Of a stretch of DNA of 64,000 bases, positions 37,201-49,866 are shown piece by piece. A program made the position numbers and the translations under genes. The notes under the pieces were generated by a model, which saw nothing but the letters and a program-made list of their open reading frames with translations, had not been told where the DNA came from and did no database searches. The first letter of the stretch is position 1; each line of letters opens with the position of its first letter. Source of the DNA: Hofstenia miamia (lineage: Eukaryota > Xenacoelomorpha > Acoela > Hofsteniidae); the NCBI GenBank assembly GCA_900660155.1, contig CABFPE010000350.1:267854-331853 (forward strand). Direction: 5' to 3'.

Positions 37201-40000
37201 GTGGTGGTTTCTATAGATAATTTTAAACGCACATAACTTACGAACTAATGAAGGTGTACAAAATCTGAAAACACGACAAGACAGGATTTTTACTCCTTCA
37301 TTTACATTCTAAAACTATACCCCGTCGTGGATTAACTCTGACTTTGCGTATGACACGGCCTAATGGTTTGGTAGTTTTTTAAAAAATCAAAATAGTTAAC
37401 TTTAGTTGTTATTGTCATATTATCTGAACACTGGGTATTAGTAGAATTTGAAAAAATTTACAAAAATCGGATTTTTAATTTCACCATAACATGGGAACAC
37501 ATATTTGCACATAGATGTGTGCATACCCCAGTATTTATAAATTTCCCTTAATAGGCTTGGAAAAAATTATTTGAAAATGTGAATAACACGGTTTATATCT
37601 TTTGAGATATGTTGTGCTGCTTAGCGTTAATCTTCTACTATTTAAATAAAAAATAACATTCAAGTTTCTAAGAAATTGTTTGCATAATTTGCATGAAAAA
37701 TTCTGTTATAGCTTAAAAAATTGTCAATGTGATTGAACTTAAGAAAATAATGGAAATGATTGTACTTGATTGAAATCAAGAGCTAAAAGAAAGTTGTGGT
37801 TCAGATTGTGACTAAAAGCATTATCCTGCAGTCAATGTACCTCCACACCACAGAAGCATATTTTCATATATTTGCTGGATTGAATTTTAAAATTTCTATT
37901 ATCAATTATGAGATCCAGCAGTTCAGCACAAGGTATTATTTATCCAAGCTCCAATAAAGTCCGGCATGCAACTGCTTTCTTAGTATCCTAATAGCCAGAT
38001 GGAATTCTTTCCAACCGACTAAAGCATTTCTATTAAATCAGTGTTCAGGTATTGCTTATTACGGTCAATTGTAAAGTGTAACACGCATAATAATTATGGA
38101 AAACGATTGGAAGTATTTTGTAGAAATTCCTTGTATGCAATATTTCATTAACAGCAGGCTTCCTACGGAATGAACTCAAATAAGCTCAAGACATGAATTA
38201 CATCTGCAATAAAAACATAAGAACCACTAGGAAATGCAGCAAGCTTGATTGCACCCTTGCTTTAGAGGTTTTAAACTGTTAACATTATGTGTCAAAACTT
38301 CAAAGTATACTTTAGGCATCTCTTTATTCTGAAATCTACGTGTTAACTGCTAATCCCTGAAATCAATTTTGAAAATCAGTAATTAGAATTTTTCTTGAAA
38401 ACAATTGTACCAAATATCAAAAAAAATGTATTTGCTCACAAAAATTCTAATTGAATTTTTAATAATGTTTGAAATTTTCCATTCTTAAATGTCTCTAAAT
38501 TGGATAACTTAAGCAAGAGAGATTCAATAAAATCTATTTATAAGTTTATAATAGTAGCATAAGTGTTTGTAATGAATTAGCTATCACACTCTCAATTAAT
38601 GTAGCTTTTAACTGAAATACAAAATATTTTTAGCTATCTGTAATATTTATTTAAGATAAATGTTAAAAATCCAAATTTCATCTCAAAGGGTGCACGACAA
38701 ACTTGGTATCAATACCGAAGGCCTAAAATGTGTAGTATGTTTATTCATGAATTTTGCTGAATGATTTTAATATTTATTCGCAATATTCTCTGCAAAATTT
38801 GTTTGAAGTTTATATTTAAAATCATGCACTTCCAATATATAATAATTTAGTTGCAATCTAAAATATCACGCTGAATTCTTTTAAAGTAGCTACTTAGAAT
38901 CGTCTTTTATTTTTTATCTAAATTCTTCATATTGATCTTATTATAAATCAAAGACAAATGCATCACTCTATTTTAATAATATATTATTTTGACTTTTTTT
39001 AATTTTAAAAGAAAATCTTAAGAATCTACATTGCATAATACATTTGCAATGTATAACAAATTCCAAACGTTTCCAATAATTAAAATCAATATTTATTTGA
39101 ATTCAAAAGTAACGTAATTTTTAGAATTGTTGACGTCATCATACATAATGATAGCATCACATTTGCGAACATTCTAGTTTGATGATGCTGATGTGAAGAA
39201 TATTTGTGTAAAGTTTCATTTTAATATCAAAGTCCAATCCAAACTTAGAGAGAGGGAAGGAAAAAACGAAAATTAGAGAGGGGTGACTATTAATTTGTTC
39301 CGTACTATAATTGCTAACCAAAAAAATATGCTAAATCACAGATATTTTGTTAATATGTATTATACTTAATTTCTTTGCTTTTGAATGGAATTATATTTAA
39401 ATTATTAACCTTTTAAAATTCGTAGGAAAAAGCATCGAACTTAACTAAAAACTCAAAAAATCGAAAAGCTAACAACTTATATTTTGAAATTTAGCAAAAA
39501 CTGGATGCAGTTATAGTTACAGTACGGATACTTAATACAAATCACAAGAAAAATACCTTCATGTGATGAAATATCCTGAAAAACTTTAGGCATGTTTGAA
39601 AACACTTAATTTCTCAACCTGATAGTTTAGCATTAAAAATTTGCTTATATCCGTAAAAAACACAAACTTCTTTAAATAGTTAGTTTTTTACGAACAATGT
39701 AATGCATAGATACAAATTTGATTGCTTCATGTAATCCATTTAGCTTAAAACTGAAAAATAATAAATAGTTTTATTTAAACATTAAAATGCTATTTAATAT
39801 TAAATAACATTAAATCCTTTGAGTTTCCATTAACAAATTTAAAGTTCCACCCATTGCCAACGATAATGACACAAGGAAGCTTCTGTCTTGTAAGTTTAAA
39901 ATACCAGCAATTATTATATAATTTACTGTTAATTATAAAATTATAGCTAGACATATATAATGACTATTTCTTCAAAAAATTATTATTAGTGAACATATGC

Positions 40001-40003
<3 letters not shown>

Positions 40004-40056
<53 letters not shown>
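40004..40056. repeat. (TA)n microsatellite
   Basis: Perfect TA run of about 50 bases. The start of the 115-codon frame that follows is only this repeat translated. Confidence 0.95.
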
Positions 40057-40059
<3 letters not shown>

Positions 40060-41503
40060 CACTTTTTGTTATTAGCCATCTACCGAAGTTTTACTGTTCA
40101 AAAACGGGCTTTGAAAAAAGATGTATTACGGAAAGTGATATTAACTTCTAATAGGCGATTTCTATTTTCTAAGAGAGCTATTTGTTCCACTAAATATATT
40201 GTGAAGTTTAGAAAACTATATTTAGTCAATAAAACTGGGCTGAAAAGTTTGCTCAATGACATAAACTGGTTTAAAATATTACTCGATGGACCGATTAGAG
40301 CTAGAAAACTCTGGAATACTTATCAATTTTATTACTTAATGTAAGTTACAGTGCACATATCATTTTTAAACCTATAAATAACCAAAGTACAAAAATTTCT
40401 TATATATGTAGGATAGGTTTACAAGTACAAAATTTTTTTAATGCCACATTAATGCATAAACTAATTCAATCTAAAATTGTTATTGAATGCATTTAGCATA
40501 ATATTTATCTTTCAACATTTAAGGAATTATCACAGCAACAGATCAAAATGAATCTGACTTACCCATTTCATAATATTTCACAAATTTCAGCAATAAATTA
40601 TTAATGCTGGAATATGATTGTTGAGAATTCTTAAATACATCTTTGCAATACTTTGACAATGAAGTTGATTAAGCCGATTTTTGTCTTAAAAGGTTTCAAA
40701 GTATTAAGGAGTTCATTTAATGGGATATGAATATAAATTAAATACGATTAATTATTGAATTTATTAGGCCCATTCCCATGTCAATATTAGTCAAAATAAA
40801 ATTATGCCATGGGATCACTTGGAACCATGAGACTAGAAAATTTCATGAGACTATTATGGGCATGGACGGGATTGTAATCAAATCTATTGAGACAAATAAA
40901 GTAAATTAATAAGCATTTATCAATAAAGTATTTAAAAATTGCTCTTATATCTTAACGGAAAATCTATAAGTATTTCTAATGAGAAATGATTTCGTCTATG
41001 CAAACTCTTTAAAAATTATGCGGGGAATTAATGTCAATTTACCAAGTGCTTCGTAAAGTTTAATGAATCAGTCTAATTAAAGCTTATTTTATATGTATGC
41101 AAAACACCCACTTAGCGCATATAATCAGTGATGTACTCGAGATTGTGTCAGGGGGCTCAGCTGGCGCTGCTAATTTCGATTGGTGAAGCCCCTTGTTAAA
41201 GTTATAATACTTTGTCTGTGTTATATTACAGTGCTGAAATTTAGACACCCTCCCCGACGTTAATTATTTGGGAGTACAGCCCTGCATATAATCAAATGAA
41301 GCATAGAAAATTTATATATTACTAAAATTGCCATATATCTGTAATTTAGAAAAACCCAAATATATTTCGGATAAACACTATCCATAACGTTTGTCAGCAG
41401 TTTCATTGGAATTTCTTGTTTAATATTTTTGATACGGTGCATTACTCCCATTTAGCATATGTTTGAAAGTAAATATGTAAATTGAATCTTTAGTATAACT
41501 TAC

Positions 41504-41561
41504 CCAAATTATGTACCAGCACTGCAAATGTAAGTAGTACTAATCCGTGAGTGTTTGCCAT
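41504..41561 (-). CDS. Ionotropic-receptor-like gene, exon 1 (signal peptide)
   Basis: ATG at 41559-41561 on the minus strand, with A at -3 and G at +4 (gataaATGGC), reads MANTHGLVLLTFAVLVHNL, a textbook signal peptide. It ends at a strong donor, G|GTAAGTT (41503). The single base left over combines with the two bases at the start of the exon at 28734 to give Asp, and the next residues are GKKLTIGVLLE, the first strand of the receptor domain. A stop-free start, a good start context, a strong donor and exact phase agreement make this the likely first coding exon. The product would be a membrane receptor with its amino-terminal domain outside the cell. The 12.8-kb intron is long, and another gene could in principle own this exon. 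Confidence 0.6.
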
Positions 41562-41700
41562 TTATCTCTCTACCTTAACTTAATTATATCCAATTGATGA
41601 AAAGAGAGTGTCCGCATAATGATGCCACGAAAATGTAGTTTAGTTGAACGTTGAAATGCTCTGGAGCGAAATAAAATCACTGACGCGCTGCCTATTGGCA
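41562..41700 (-). promoter_or_regulatory. Probable 5' UTR and promoter of the receptor gene
   Basis: Upstream of the start codon on the minus strand, a TCAGT motif (41679-41683), the arthropod initiator consensus, lies about 120 bases before the ATG in locally GC-richer sequence (GCGCGTCAGT). No TATA box is clear. This is inference from position and motif only. Confidence 0.2.
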
Positions 41701-44700
41701 AATCAGAGGCAAGAGAACTTGCCGGTATTATATCGAAGGGACAGCAGTATTACAACCAATAAGTTTGAAAATCGCACCTATCAAAAGAGCAATTAAGCCG
41801 CTTGATGGCGACAACTGTGCATATAAAATATTCATAAAGCAATTATAGTATGTAAATTTAGCATTGGAACTGCTTCGATTTTGTAAATGCCTTTTAATTC
41901 AAAGTTCAATCTTTCCTTATAATTTTCATTTAATAGTGAGCTGTAATGTATTTTGAAAGCTTTATGCTAGTGAAATTTGGGCAACTTTCCAGTTTTCCTT
42001 TAATAGATCATTGGCATATGAATCGTAATTCGAATTTTGTGAAAGCTATTGTTCATAATTTCATGTTTGAATATACTACTTTTCACCATTTGTATAAGAT
42101 TTTATAGTTTTTCATTGATTTCTTTACTCTTAATCCTAATTCTATTAGGAACTTTTCAAAATCCGTAATGGTTGCCTCAACAAATTTTTAAAGGCTTAAG
42201 GCTCACTAACAAATGTTCTTTGCGCACAGTGCGCCTGAACTGGACTCTGACAGTTTCTCTTCAAAAGTAAAAGTATTTGTTTTTTCCATGGACATTATAG
42301 ATAGACGAGTTACTATCTGAACTTTAGGAATGGAAGAATTTGAATGTTTAGTCAAAAATCGGATTTCTCATTGAAAAAATATAATATTTTTAAGTACTTC
42401 ATGCACAGGAATAATTTTAGCACAAAAATTCATCATTCATGAGTTCTTAACAGGCTTGGATAAAATTGTTTAAAAAGGTGGACAAACAAGTTTGTTACGA
42501 TAATGCAATGCTATTAGAATAGGGTTAAATAATAGCCAATAATCACAACCTTCCCAGATGTTTGAAAATTTATTTTAAAGGGATTATAAGCAGAATTTAT
42601 TTGCTCTTTTCAGAATAACTTTCCTTGCAGACTCGATTTGCTAAATAACCGCCTGGAATAAATTTTTTCAGATTAAAATACAACAATTGCACATTTCGCC
42701 TTAACAGCCTGAGGTTCTCTTAAACGGATAAACCGTTTTCTCACATTTACGAAGAATGTTCTCCAAGCCTAATAGGAAAATTATAAATTGTGAGACATGA
42801 AAATGTTTGACTGCAATGCTCTCAATTTTTATTAAAGCCTATTGTTGTGGTTGAGTAGTTAAAATATTAAATATTTTTCTTTGAAAATTCCTGGAATGTA
42901 GATTTTTTCCCACCCACAATAAGGCGACCATGGGTCAGAACCCAGTCGTGGATTAAGAGGGAAAGATGGAACTCATCTCGATCTCTTGGTGCTTTCAGAT
43001 TGTTGATATTGTTATTAGTTTTTCAGTATTCAAACATTTTTTTCAGGAACAATAAACAAATTTAAGAAATCCCTGAAATGTTTATGGTTAACTTGTAACT
43101 TGGCGGAAGTTTATTTTTTCTAGAAGGGCTTTCAAAGTTTCAAGTTTCGATAGTTTTTGGAAATACTAAGCCACTGCATAGTCCTCAAACAAACTGATTA
43201 ATTTTAGTCCCCTGCTGTTATAAACGTTCTATGCATATGAACAATTGCACTAATCAAACCAATAGTATAGACCCGAGTCAAGAATTGTTCATGATGTTCA
43301 ACATTGGCATAGCACAAGCACTATACTATTTTAGAGCCAATGACAACTAGATTATAGGCCTAAATAATTACCTTAATGCAGAATCTATTAGGTATTATTA
43401 TTTAGACATTCATCAATTATTAACCACTTCAATACCTATAGTTTCGTTTGATTTTCAAATTTTTCACCCACTGAAATGTTGTTTACAAAACTTTATGGTT
43501 AGATTCCATCAAATTTTTTAGCACTAGTAAAAAACTTCGAGCTATATGTACACATTTTTTAGTTTAGTTTTAGAATTTTTAATTTCATACTCGCCTATGT
43601 TATTTGTTGAATTATACGTAGCCTAAAACAAGTTTTATATGGTCAAAATTCTCAATATTTCAGTACACTGTATTTGATAACACCTGATCCTCTTTCACGT
43701 TACACTGATGTCATTTGTGCAATTTTCCAAAGCCTTTCAAATTGCGTGCCGTCATCCGTTACTATACTTGTGTCTTTGTTTCGAGATTTATTTTTCAGTG
43801 ATTTTCTTTGCAATCCCTGTTACCATTCAAAGATTTTTAGCAGTTATATAAACCACAGGCTGACACAGCCTGTCTCTAATATATGTGATTTAGGGACTCT
43901 CTAAGCGGTTTAAATTTGCCCCATTATTTTAAATGATGACGGATATTAAGTAGAATTTATGTAGAATATTTTATTGTTAATGCATTCACTAAATGTTTCC
44001 TTTGTTCCTTTGGAAAACGTTTGCCAATCCGATTTTTGGAAATAATTATGAATTGATAGAATGGCAAGTATTTTGATTTAATGCTGTCAGATGCGGAAGT
44101 AGAAAAGAACTGTAAATGGGATTAATTAACCCAACCTAACTCATATGTTAGGTCATATTTCTTGCTAAGGGTTTGGGTTAGGTTAGTTTGTGTCAAATAT
44201 TTAAAACTTATCAAAACATGGTTTCGATTAAGGTTTTAAATTTATGTGGGTCTTAATTGAGTTTTGAAAGACAGTATGCACGCATGCTTGCAGAAAGGTA
44301 TATAGTGTTTGTGTCAGTTTTTTTAGTTCAGTATAAAAATAATTTTATTTATTGTGCAAATTTATATATTTTTTTTATTAAAAAAATTTCATGTCCATAA
44401 ACAAAAACTTGTAAAAGTATTGAAATTACATTTGGGTTATATTTTCGTTACAACTTTGGGTTAGCGCATTAAAATCTTAATAAGAACATGGGTTGGAGTG
44501 GATCAAATAAAAATGAAGAGTTGAATTTTTTGTTCGGTTGGGTTAGCATGTTTTGTCTCATTTACAGCTCTGAAATAAAAGAGGTCCAGCAGGAGGTTAT
44601 AGACAACATCTTTTAGTCCAATAATTAGAATGTTACCAAACAGGAATAAAACAATAGAGAAATTGATAGTTTATCCAAAAATAAAAAAATCAATACAAAA

Positions 44701-45654
44701 TTAACAGAAGCGAGTAGTTCATAGAACTCAAGATGCAAAAATGACAATATACGTATGAATTATTGTTTTGAAAGACTAGAACTTCAGTTCATCTATTTTC
44801 TTTCCTATCCATTCAAGGGCGGTGTTGCTGGGGGCGACATATTTGACAGTTACTTGCTGAAAATAATTTTTTAATTTTTAACAAATATATTCAATAAAAT
44901 GGTGCTTGATTACAAAAATTAATCCCCACGAGCAATGCACATTACAATTCATAGCAAAATTTTTATTAAGCTAGCAATTAATATGAGTATATTTCATTAT
45001 TTAAGTGAAGTGAATCTTTGCGACATGAACTGGAATATTTCTTCCAAATCAATATCAATTTTACGACGAAAAGACTCAAGTCAATAGAACATCCTTGATA
45101 AATACTCTTTGTGATTAAATGAACCCTCATGGTACATTTAGAATCATCAGTGAGACAAATAATTTTTATCCATAAAATTCTCTAAGTTGAACAGTAACAG
45201 TTTAAAAATAATTCTATTGGAAATATCAAATATGAAAAACATATTTACTCAGCCATTTTGGACAAAACAAAAACCAAAATATATTCAAGCCCATGCCCTG
45301 TTAATTTTTACTCTACTAGTTAAGGCTACCTTTGTTAGGTAAAACAGCTTTGTTCGATTTTACCAGGTTACTTGTAAATAGTTATTAGTATTTATCTGAA
45401 TTTGGTAGTTAAAATAATTATTTTACTATTATTGTTTACTTTCTCGAATACATTTTTGAATGAGCATTAAAATAACGTGATTAAGACTTATTTTGAGTAA
45501 CCCATGTCAAAGCAGTAAAAAATTCTGTCAGCAACTGTTGCATATGTGTTATATAATGTATTAGTGAAAATTTTAACTAGTTCCTAACTACTACACCATA
45601 ATAGGCTCGTAAAGAAACTTGCATTGAATTGAAACAAATGCCTGCAATCACACA
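41701..45654. other. Intergenic sequence upstream of the receptor gene
   Basis: No gene recognised. Around 44130-44190 and 44430-44550 there are scattered GGGTTAGG-like words but no tandem array. The 76-codon frame at 43674-43904 has no supporting features. Confidence 0.4.
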
Positions 45655-46215
45655 TGTCAACGAGCCGAAATTTCTTAGCTCGGCTCGACTAGTTTTACTT
45701 TTGAATGTTTTCGGCTCGGCTCGGCTCGGCTCGGCTCGGCTCGGCACCCCAAATAGAACCTTTTAATGAGGCTCGTTTTAGTTCGATATTTTTTTAGAAT
45801 ATTAGGCCCTCTGAATTTTTACATAGCTCTTATTCTTATTATTTAATAAGCATTTTATAACAAGATTATGAGAAAGGAATATTAAATAGAAAAATATGAA
45901 ATGAAATTTACAAACAGANNNNNNNNNNNNNNNNGGCTCGGCTCGGCTCGGCTCGGCACCCCAAATAGAACCTTTTAATGAGGCTCGTTTTAGTTCGATA
46001 TTTTTTTAGAATATTAGGCCCTCTGAATTTTTACATAGCTCTTATTCTTATTATTTAATAAGCATTTTATAACAAGATTATGAGAAAGGAATATTAAATA
46101 GAAAAATATGAAATGAAATTTACAAACAGAAATATAAATTTGCTTGGCTTGTAATAAAGTTTCGTATTAGGTTCGTTTTATGTCCAATGAAGTGCTCCAG
46201 CTCGGCTCGTTGACA
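45655..46215. mobile_element. Inverted-repeat element with a (GGCTC)n core
   Basis: The left end TGTCAACGAGCCGA (45655-45668) is exactly inverted at the right end (46202-46215). Inside is a run of GGCTC pentamers, then the AATGAGGCTCGTTTTAGTTC block also present at 33885. Without the duplicated part (45935-46130) and 16 N the element is about 350 bp. No coding capacity and no clear target duplication, so the class (hAT-like or other MITE) is open. Confidence 0.6.
45723..46130. repeat. False duplication around 16 N
   Basis: 45723-45918 and 45935-46130 are the same 196 bases, separated by 16 N (45919-45934). The break lies next to the GGCTC repeat run, a likely point of assembly failure. Confidence 0.75.
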
Positions 46216-46789
46216 AATNACAATATGCTCTAGTCATTTAAAAATGTTTGATATAAATAGACGATTTGCAAAAAGCAAATTTTGACAAAGTAATAAGAAA
46301 ATATAGTAATATAATATATTTAATTAAAATAGATAAATTTTAAATGAAAACTCAACATTGCCATTTCTCCTTGCTACCTACTATATAATAAATACTGCAA
46401 CGAATGAACGTAAACACTAATATTAAAAGATAGTAGGTAACAGAGCATTAATAAATATAATTTAATCTGTACACAGTAGATAGGAATGTTCTTATTGCAA
46501 ATAATACAGGACTAATAAAATAATATGTCGATATTTAGCATGAAATGCTGAAATTGGAGAAATCTGTTTGATTAAAACAATTCAGGATTGCCTGATAATT
46601 AAAGCCATCAATAAAAAGTTAATTAAAGAAGCATTCCAAGAATTGCAGTTTGAGAGTTTACTTAAAGAAGATAGACAAGAATGAAGGATATCCAGAAGCT
46701 GCTTACAGTCCTTTCGAAATGAAATTTCCTAANCGTATTAGGTTCGTTTTATGTCCAATGAAGTGCTCCAGCTCGGCTCGTTGACAAAT
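46163..46789. repeat. Duplicated 56-bp contig ends around a 513-base inserted piece
   Basis: 46163-46218 is repeated exactly at 46734-46789. Between them, bounded by single Ns at 46219 and 46733, lies 513 bases of unrelated AT-rich sequence with no gene. The two outer pieces should probably join directly through the 56-base overlap. Confidence 0.7.
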
Positions 46790-48336
46790 ATACCTGTAAT
46801 AGCTTCGCGAACATTGTTTGTATTCGTCCTTTCTGAAATTTTATAATATATTTACAAGTGATTTCTTTCGTCTGTCGCTAATATACAACGATTTTACCAA
46901 GTGGCTAATGAATTGTTTTTTAAATTTAAGCCCCTAATATTTAATAGATTTAGGCTTTTCAAAAATTTATAGAAATCCAAAAGCTTATGCTACCGCGACT
47001 ATCCTATGTAAAAATTTCAATTTTTTCTTTGATATTAGGTCACAATGGATATATAACTGATCTTCTAGTATTACTTCTAATATATATAGGTATGGAATTT
47101 TGTAAATCTATCTTCACAGCTTTTATAATCATTAGATAAATAATTATGCACATTATTGTAGAGTTTAATGTGCAATTTTCATCTGATGCATTTCTTAAGC
47201 AATTTAAGCTATTATGTTATTGTATTTCCGGATTATGAATATTTCGGTAATAGCATAACGATGACTTACGTGTAGTTTAACTTATTTGAGAGACACTAAA
47301 AAATTTATATTCTCTATTTTTTCAATATTCAATTTTTTTCGAATTACAAATGGATTTGGACCTATTGATTTGAAGGTAAATGTGAATAAATTTATTTCAA
47401 GTGAAATTTAAGAATGTAGTAAACTAAATTTAAGTTTAATATTGTTAATCGATTATGTTCTATCTAAAAATAGAGAGCAAAATGTTTTAATAGCAAAGCT
47501 AATTTTAGATTCAGTCATTTTGTAAAAGATTGATGGGGGTCTTTGTCGATTTATCAAAGCTTTGTAAAGAACAAAGTTAGAATTATTAAAAACAAACATT
47601 GGAGTGCTTGAATAGTTAACAGAAACCTTCAAAAAGTTTTTCTAAAAATACTTAAGACGATTTATGACATTTTTTCGGTAATTCAATTGTATTTGTGCAG
47701 GACCGTTAGATTATTACTGAAACAGTTAAGCAAATACATAAATTCGAAAAGAATTATGCATAACTATTAATTTGTTTAATGTAAAGTTCCTGTCTCTGAC
47801 TTAAATATTACAGCTTTCAACATATTTTATGGCCAGGCAAGTAGCCAGAGTCTATGTTGGGAGGGAGGGGGGTACACATCAAACCAAAAAAAGTTACCAT
47901 ACATAGATTGAACACAGCGGCAGATGTGGGCATATAAATTTTGGAAAATGATTTTCTGCAAATTAAGATTAATGGAATTAATTTTTGCAAACTAAATCTG
48001 TTTTTCACGATAAGAAGTGAGGGAATTACACCTCCCTGTCCAGTTATATCACGCCACTTGTTGTGGAAAAACGATCCTAAATCGCAAAAGGAAAGGATGT
48101 ACGTTCTATTTACATACATACGATCATTTTATTGAATACATACACATGAGATATATTAAAGTGATGGACTTTGCCCCCATCAAGACTTTCTAGCATTAAT
48201 TACTAATATAGACACTTTTCAAAACAAACATCAAGAACTGAGTACTACAACCTTACTTTGAGACATAAAACAAATGTTAACAAAAATAATCCCTACAACA
48301 AACATACAAAAAACTGCATGTGAAACAAAGTTCTCC
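46790..48336. other. Intergenic; weak hAT-like MITE candidate near its end
   Basis: No gene. Between about 47834 and 48062, CAAGTAGCCAGAG on the left and an inverted CAAGTGGCGTGAT on the right suggest a decayed hAT-type MITE, but no 8-base target duplication is seen. Confidence 0.3.
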
Positions 48337-48690
48337 TCACCATAGGGTCCTCGTCTTCGTTTCTCGCTTGGCAATTTTTTTGACAACCACCTCCTGGTTC
48401 ATTAGTAATCCCTTGGTCCGTTTGCCAAATATATAAATCCCTCCAAGATCAGACAGTCTTCGATTGCTAATGGTGCTCCCTAGGTAATCTTGCAGGTGCT
48501 TCATAGCAGACAAACCTCTCTCATTAACAGGTATATATGGGAAAAGTCAAAGCTTTTTGGGTCGTTCTTTGAATGTTGGCAAATTATAAAAAGGAATGAT
48601 CTTTTCTACATTTGAAAAATTTAGGTCTTTGCTATTTGAAGAATATGCAGTTGAAAAATTTCCTTTAAAAAACTGACCTGCTATTGTCGT
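48337..48690 (-). pseudogene. hAT transposase relic, C-terminal dimerisation region
   Basis: The minus strand reads PVNERGLSAMKHLQDYLGST followed by ISNRRLSDLGGIYIFGK, ending at TGA (48337-48339). The ERG(F)S-x-MK-x(3)-YL-R/GST-x(5)-RLSDL pattern is the hATC dimerisation motif of hAT transposases, also kept in host ZMYM- and ZBED-like proteins. Upstream, a decayed stretch (NVEKIIPFYNLPTFKERP) is interrupted by stops. The catalytic and DNA-binding parts are absent. It is a fragment of an old transposase. Confidence 0.6.
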
Positions 48691-48835
48691 TTCAGATTAT
48701 AAAAATTGTAAGTCAATGCTTAATGTTTCAGAAAAAGAGTGCGACAAAGTTTTTTTCATTTCTGATTGAAATGCATAATAAAGTTTATACATACTGCAGT
48801 GAAATGATTGATTGATTGACAGGATGATTGACTGC

Positions 48836-49390
48836 TTAGAAGAGGTGAAGTTTGATGCCTACTTCATTGTTAAGTGGCGGATGAATTTTTTTGATTGCCA
48901 TTGCTTCGGCTACCTTTGAAGATGGATGACAGATTAGGACTGAAAAATTAGATGAGGTGGCGGCATGAATTTGATGATGGAGAAAGACTTTTGAGCGAAG
49001 ATGACCGTAGAGATTTTCTCAGATTCTGGTTTGAAGATGTTTTATAGTCTCTCCTTTGTGTAAGTGCTCACACTTATGACATTGATATTTATAAACAAGA
49101 GAAGAGCGTAGAGACATCGGAATGGGATCTTTGTTTGAAAAGATGTTGCTGGTTTTGAAGGATTGAAAGACAGGCTTTGAGTTGAATTGAATTTCTTGTT
49201 GAGGTTTTTTATTGAGGGTTCGAGATTTTTTGAAAGACTAGCGATATAGGGAACTTTCCAATAAATTGACTTTTTGATTTGAGGCGATGGACCAAGGGCA
49301 GAATTAGATGAGCGACGGAGAACATTATCAGGTTAACTATTTTGGCGCAGGTTTTGAAAGATTGTACTGAAGGTACAAAAAAAAACTTTG
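48836..49390 (-). pseudogene. Penelope-like element relic: linker and GIY-YIG endonuclease
   Basis: Minus strand, ending at TAA (48836-48838). The first part reads KVPYIASLSKNLEPSIKNLN and SFQTKIPF, the RT-to-endonuclease linker of Penelope-like elements. After a one-base frame change the reading is SSLVYKYQCHKCEHLHKGET then IKHLQTRI, the Cys-rich start and GIY-YIG-type core. A TGA where CGA is expected follows. It ends with SKVAEAMAIKKIHPPLNNEV, the typical EA.aI....P.LN tail. The RT domain is missing and a (TA)n block sits on that side. Dead copy. Confidence 0.75.
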
Positions 49391-49424
49391 TAATAATTTT
49401 TTGTCTGAACGTGTCAGAACTATT

Positions 49425-49426
<2 letters not shown>

Positions 49427-49457
<31 letters not shown>
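49427..49457. repeat. (TA)n microsatellite
   Basis: TA run passing into GTATGTATG at its right end; it borders the truncated Penelope-like relic. Confidence 0.95.
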
Positions 49458-49465
<8 letters not shown>

Positions 49466-49784
49466 CTGTAATTAAATCTTCGTGAATCTAATATTTATTT
49501 ATGGTTTCGATTGTCTTCTTACTTTTCAACACCAAGAGTGTCTTTCGGAGCGAAATGATTAAGGACGTTTCAAAAGGTTGATCACTAAATCAACAATCGG
49601 CCCACTCAAATGCTATAAAGTGACACATTGATTTCAAATCATTTCGTTTCTCTGGTTGAGAAAAAATGCTAGCAGAGCAAAAATTGCTTTTGTATACCAA
49701 CGAGCTTTGCTAATCGATGGAAGAGATTGCGATTTTATTTATGTCCATTTGAGTTCCCGCCCATAAAACTTAAGATAGTTACAC

Positions 49785-49794
49785 AGATAGATAG

Positions 49795-49825
<31 letters not shown>
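49785..49825. repeat. (GATA)n microsatellite
   Basis: About ten GATA units with one AAAT interruption. Confidence 0.95.
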
Positions 49826-49866
49826 ATATATTCCAATTAACTGCCTTTGACCAAAGGTCAAAATGG

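Larger units (their letters stand above)
28735..41503 (-). other. Receptor intron 1 (about 12.8 kb)
   Basis: Separates the signal-peptide exon from the domain exon. It contains a piggyBac MITE (29273-29459), (TA)n blocks at 30311-30354 and 40004-40056, a tRNA-related SINE candidate (33283-33375) and a decayed GCTCG-family copy (33885-34214). The open frame at 35726-36061 (minus, 111 codons) has no recognisable features. The rest is plain AT-rich sequence. Confidence 0.5.

Noticed and set aside
42900-42970. GC-richer patch resembling a tRNA
   Set aside because: No cloverleaf or box A/B spacing could be drawn.
44100-44600. Telomere-like GGGTTAGG words
   Set aside because: Isolated words separated by unrelated sequence, with no tandem array.
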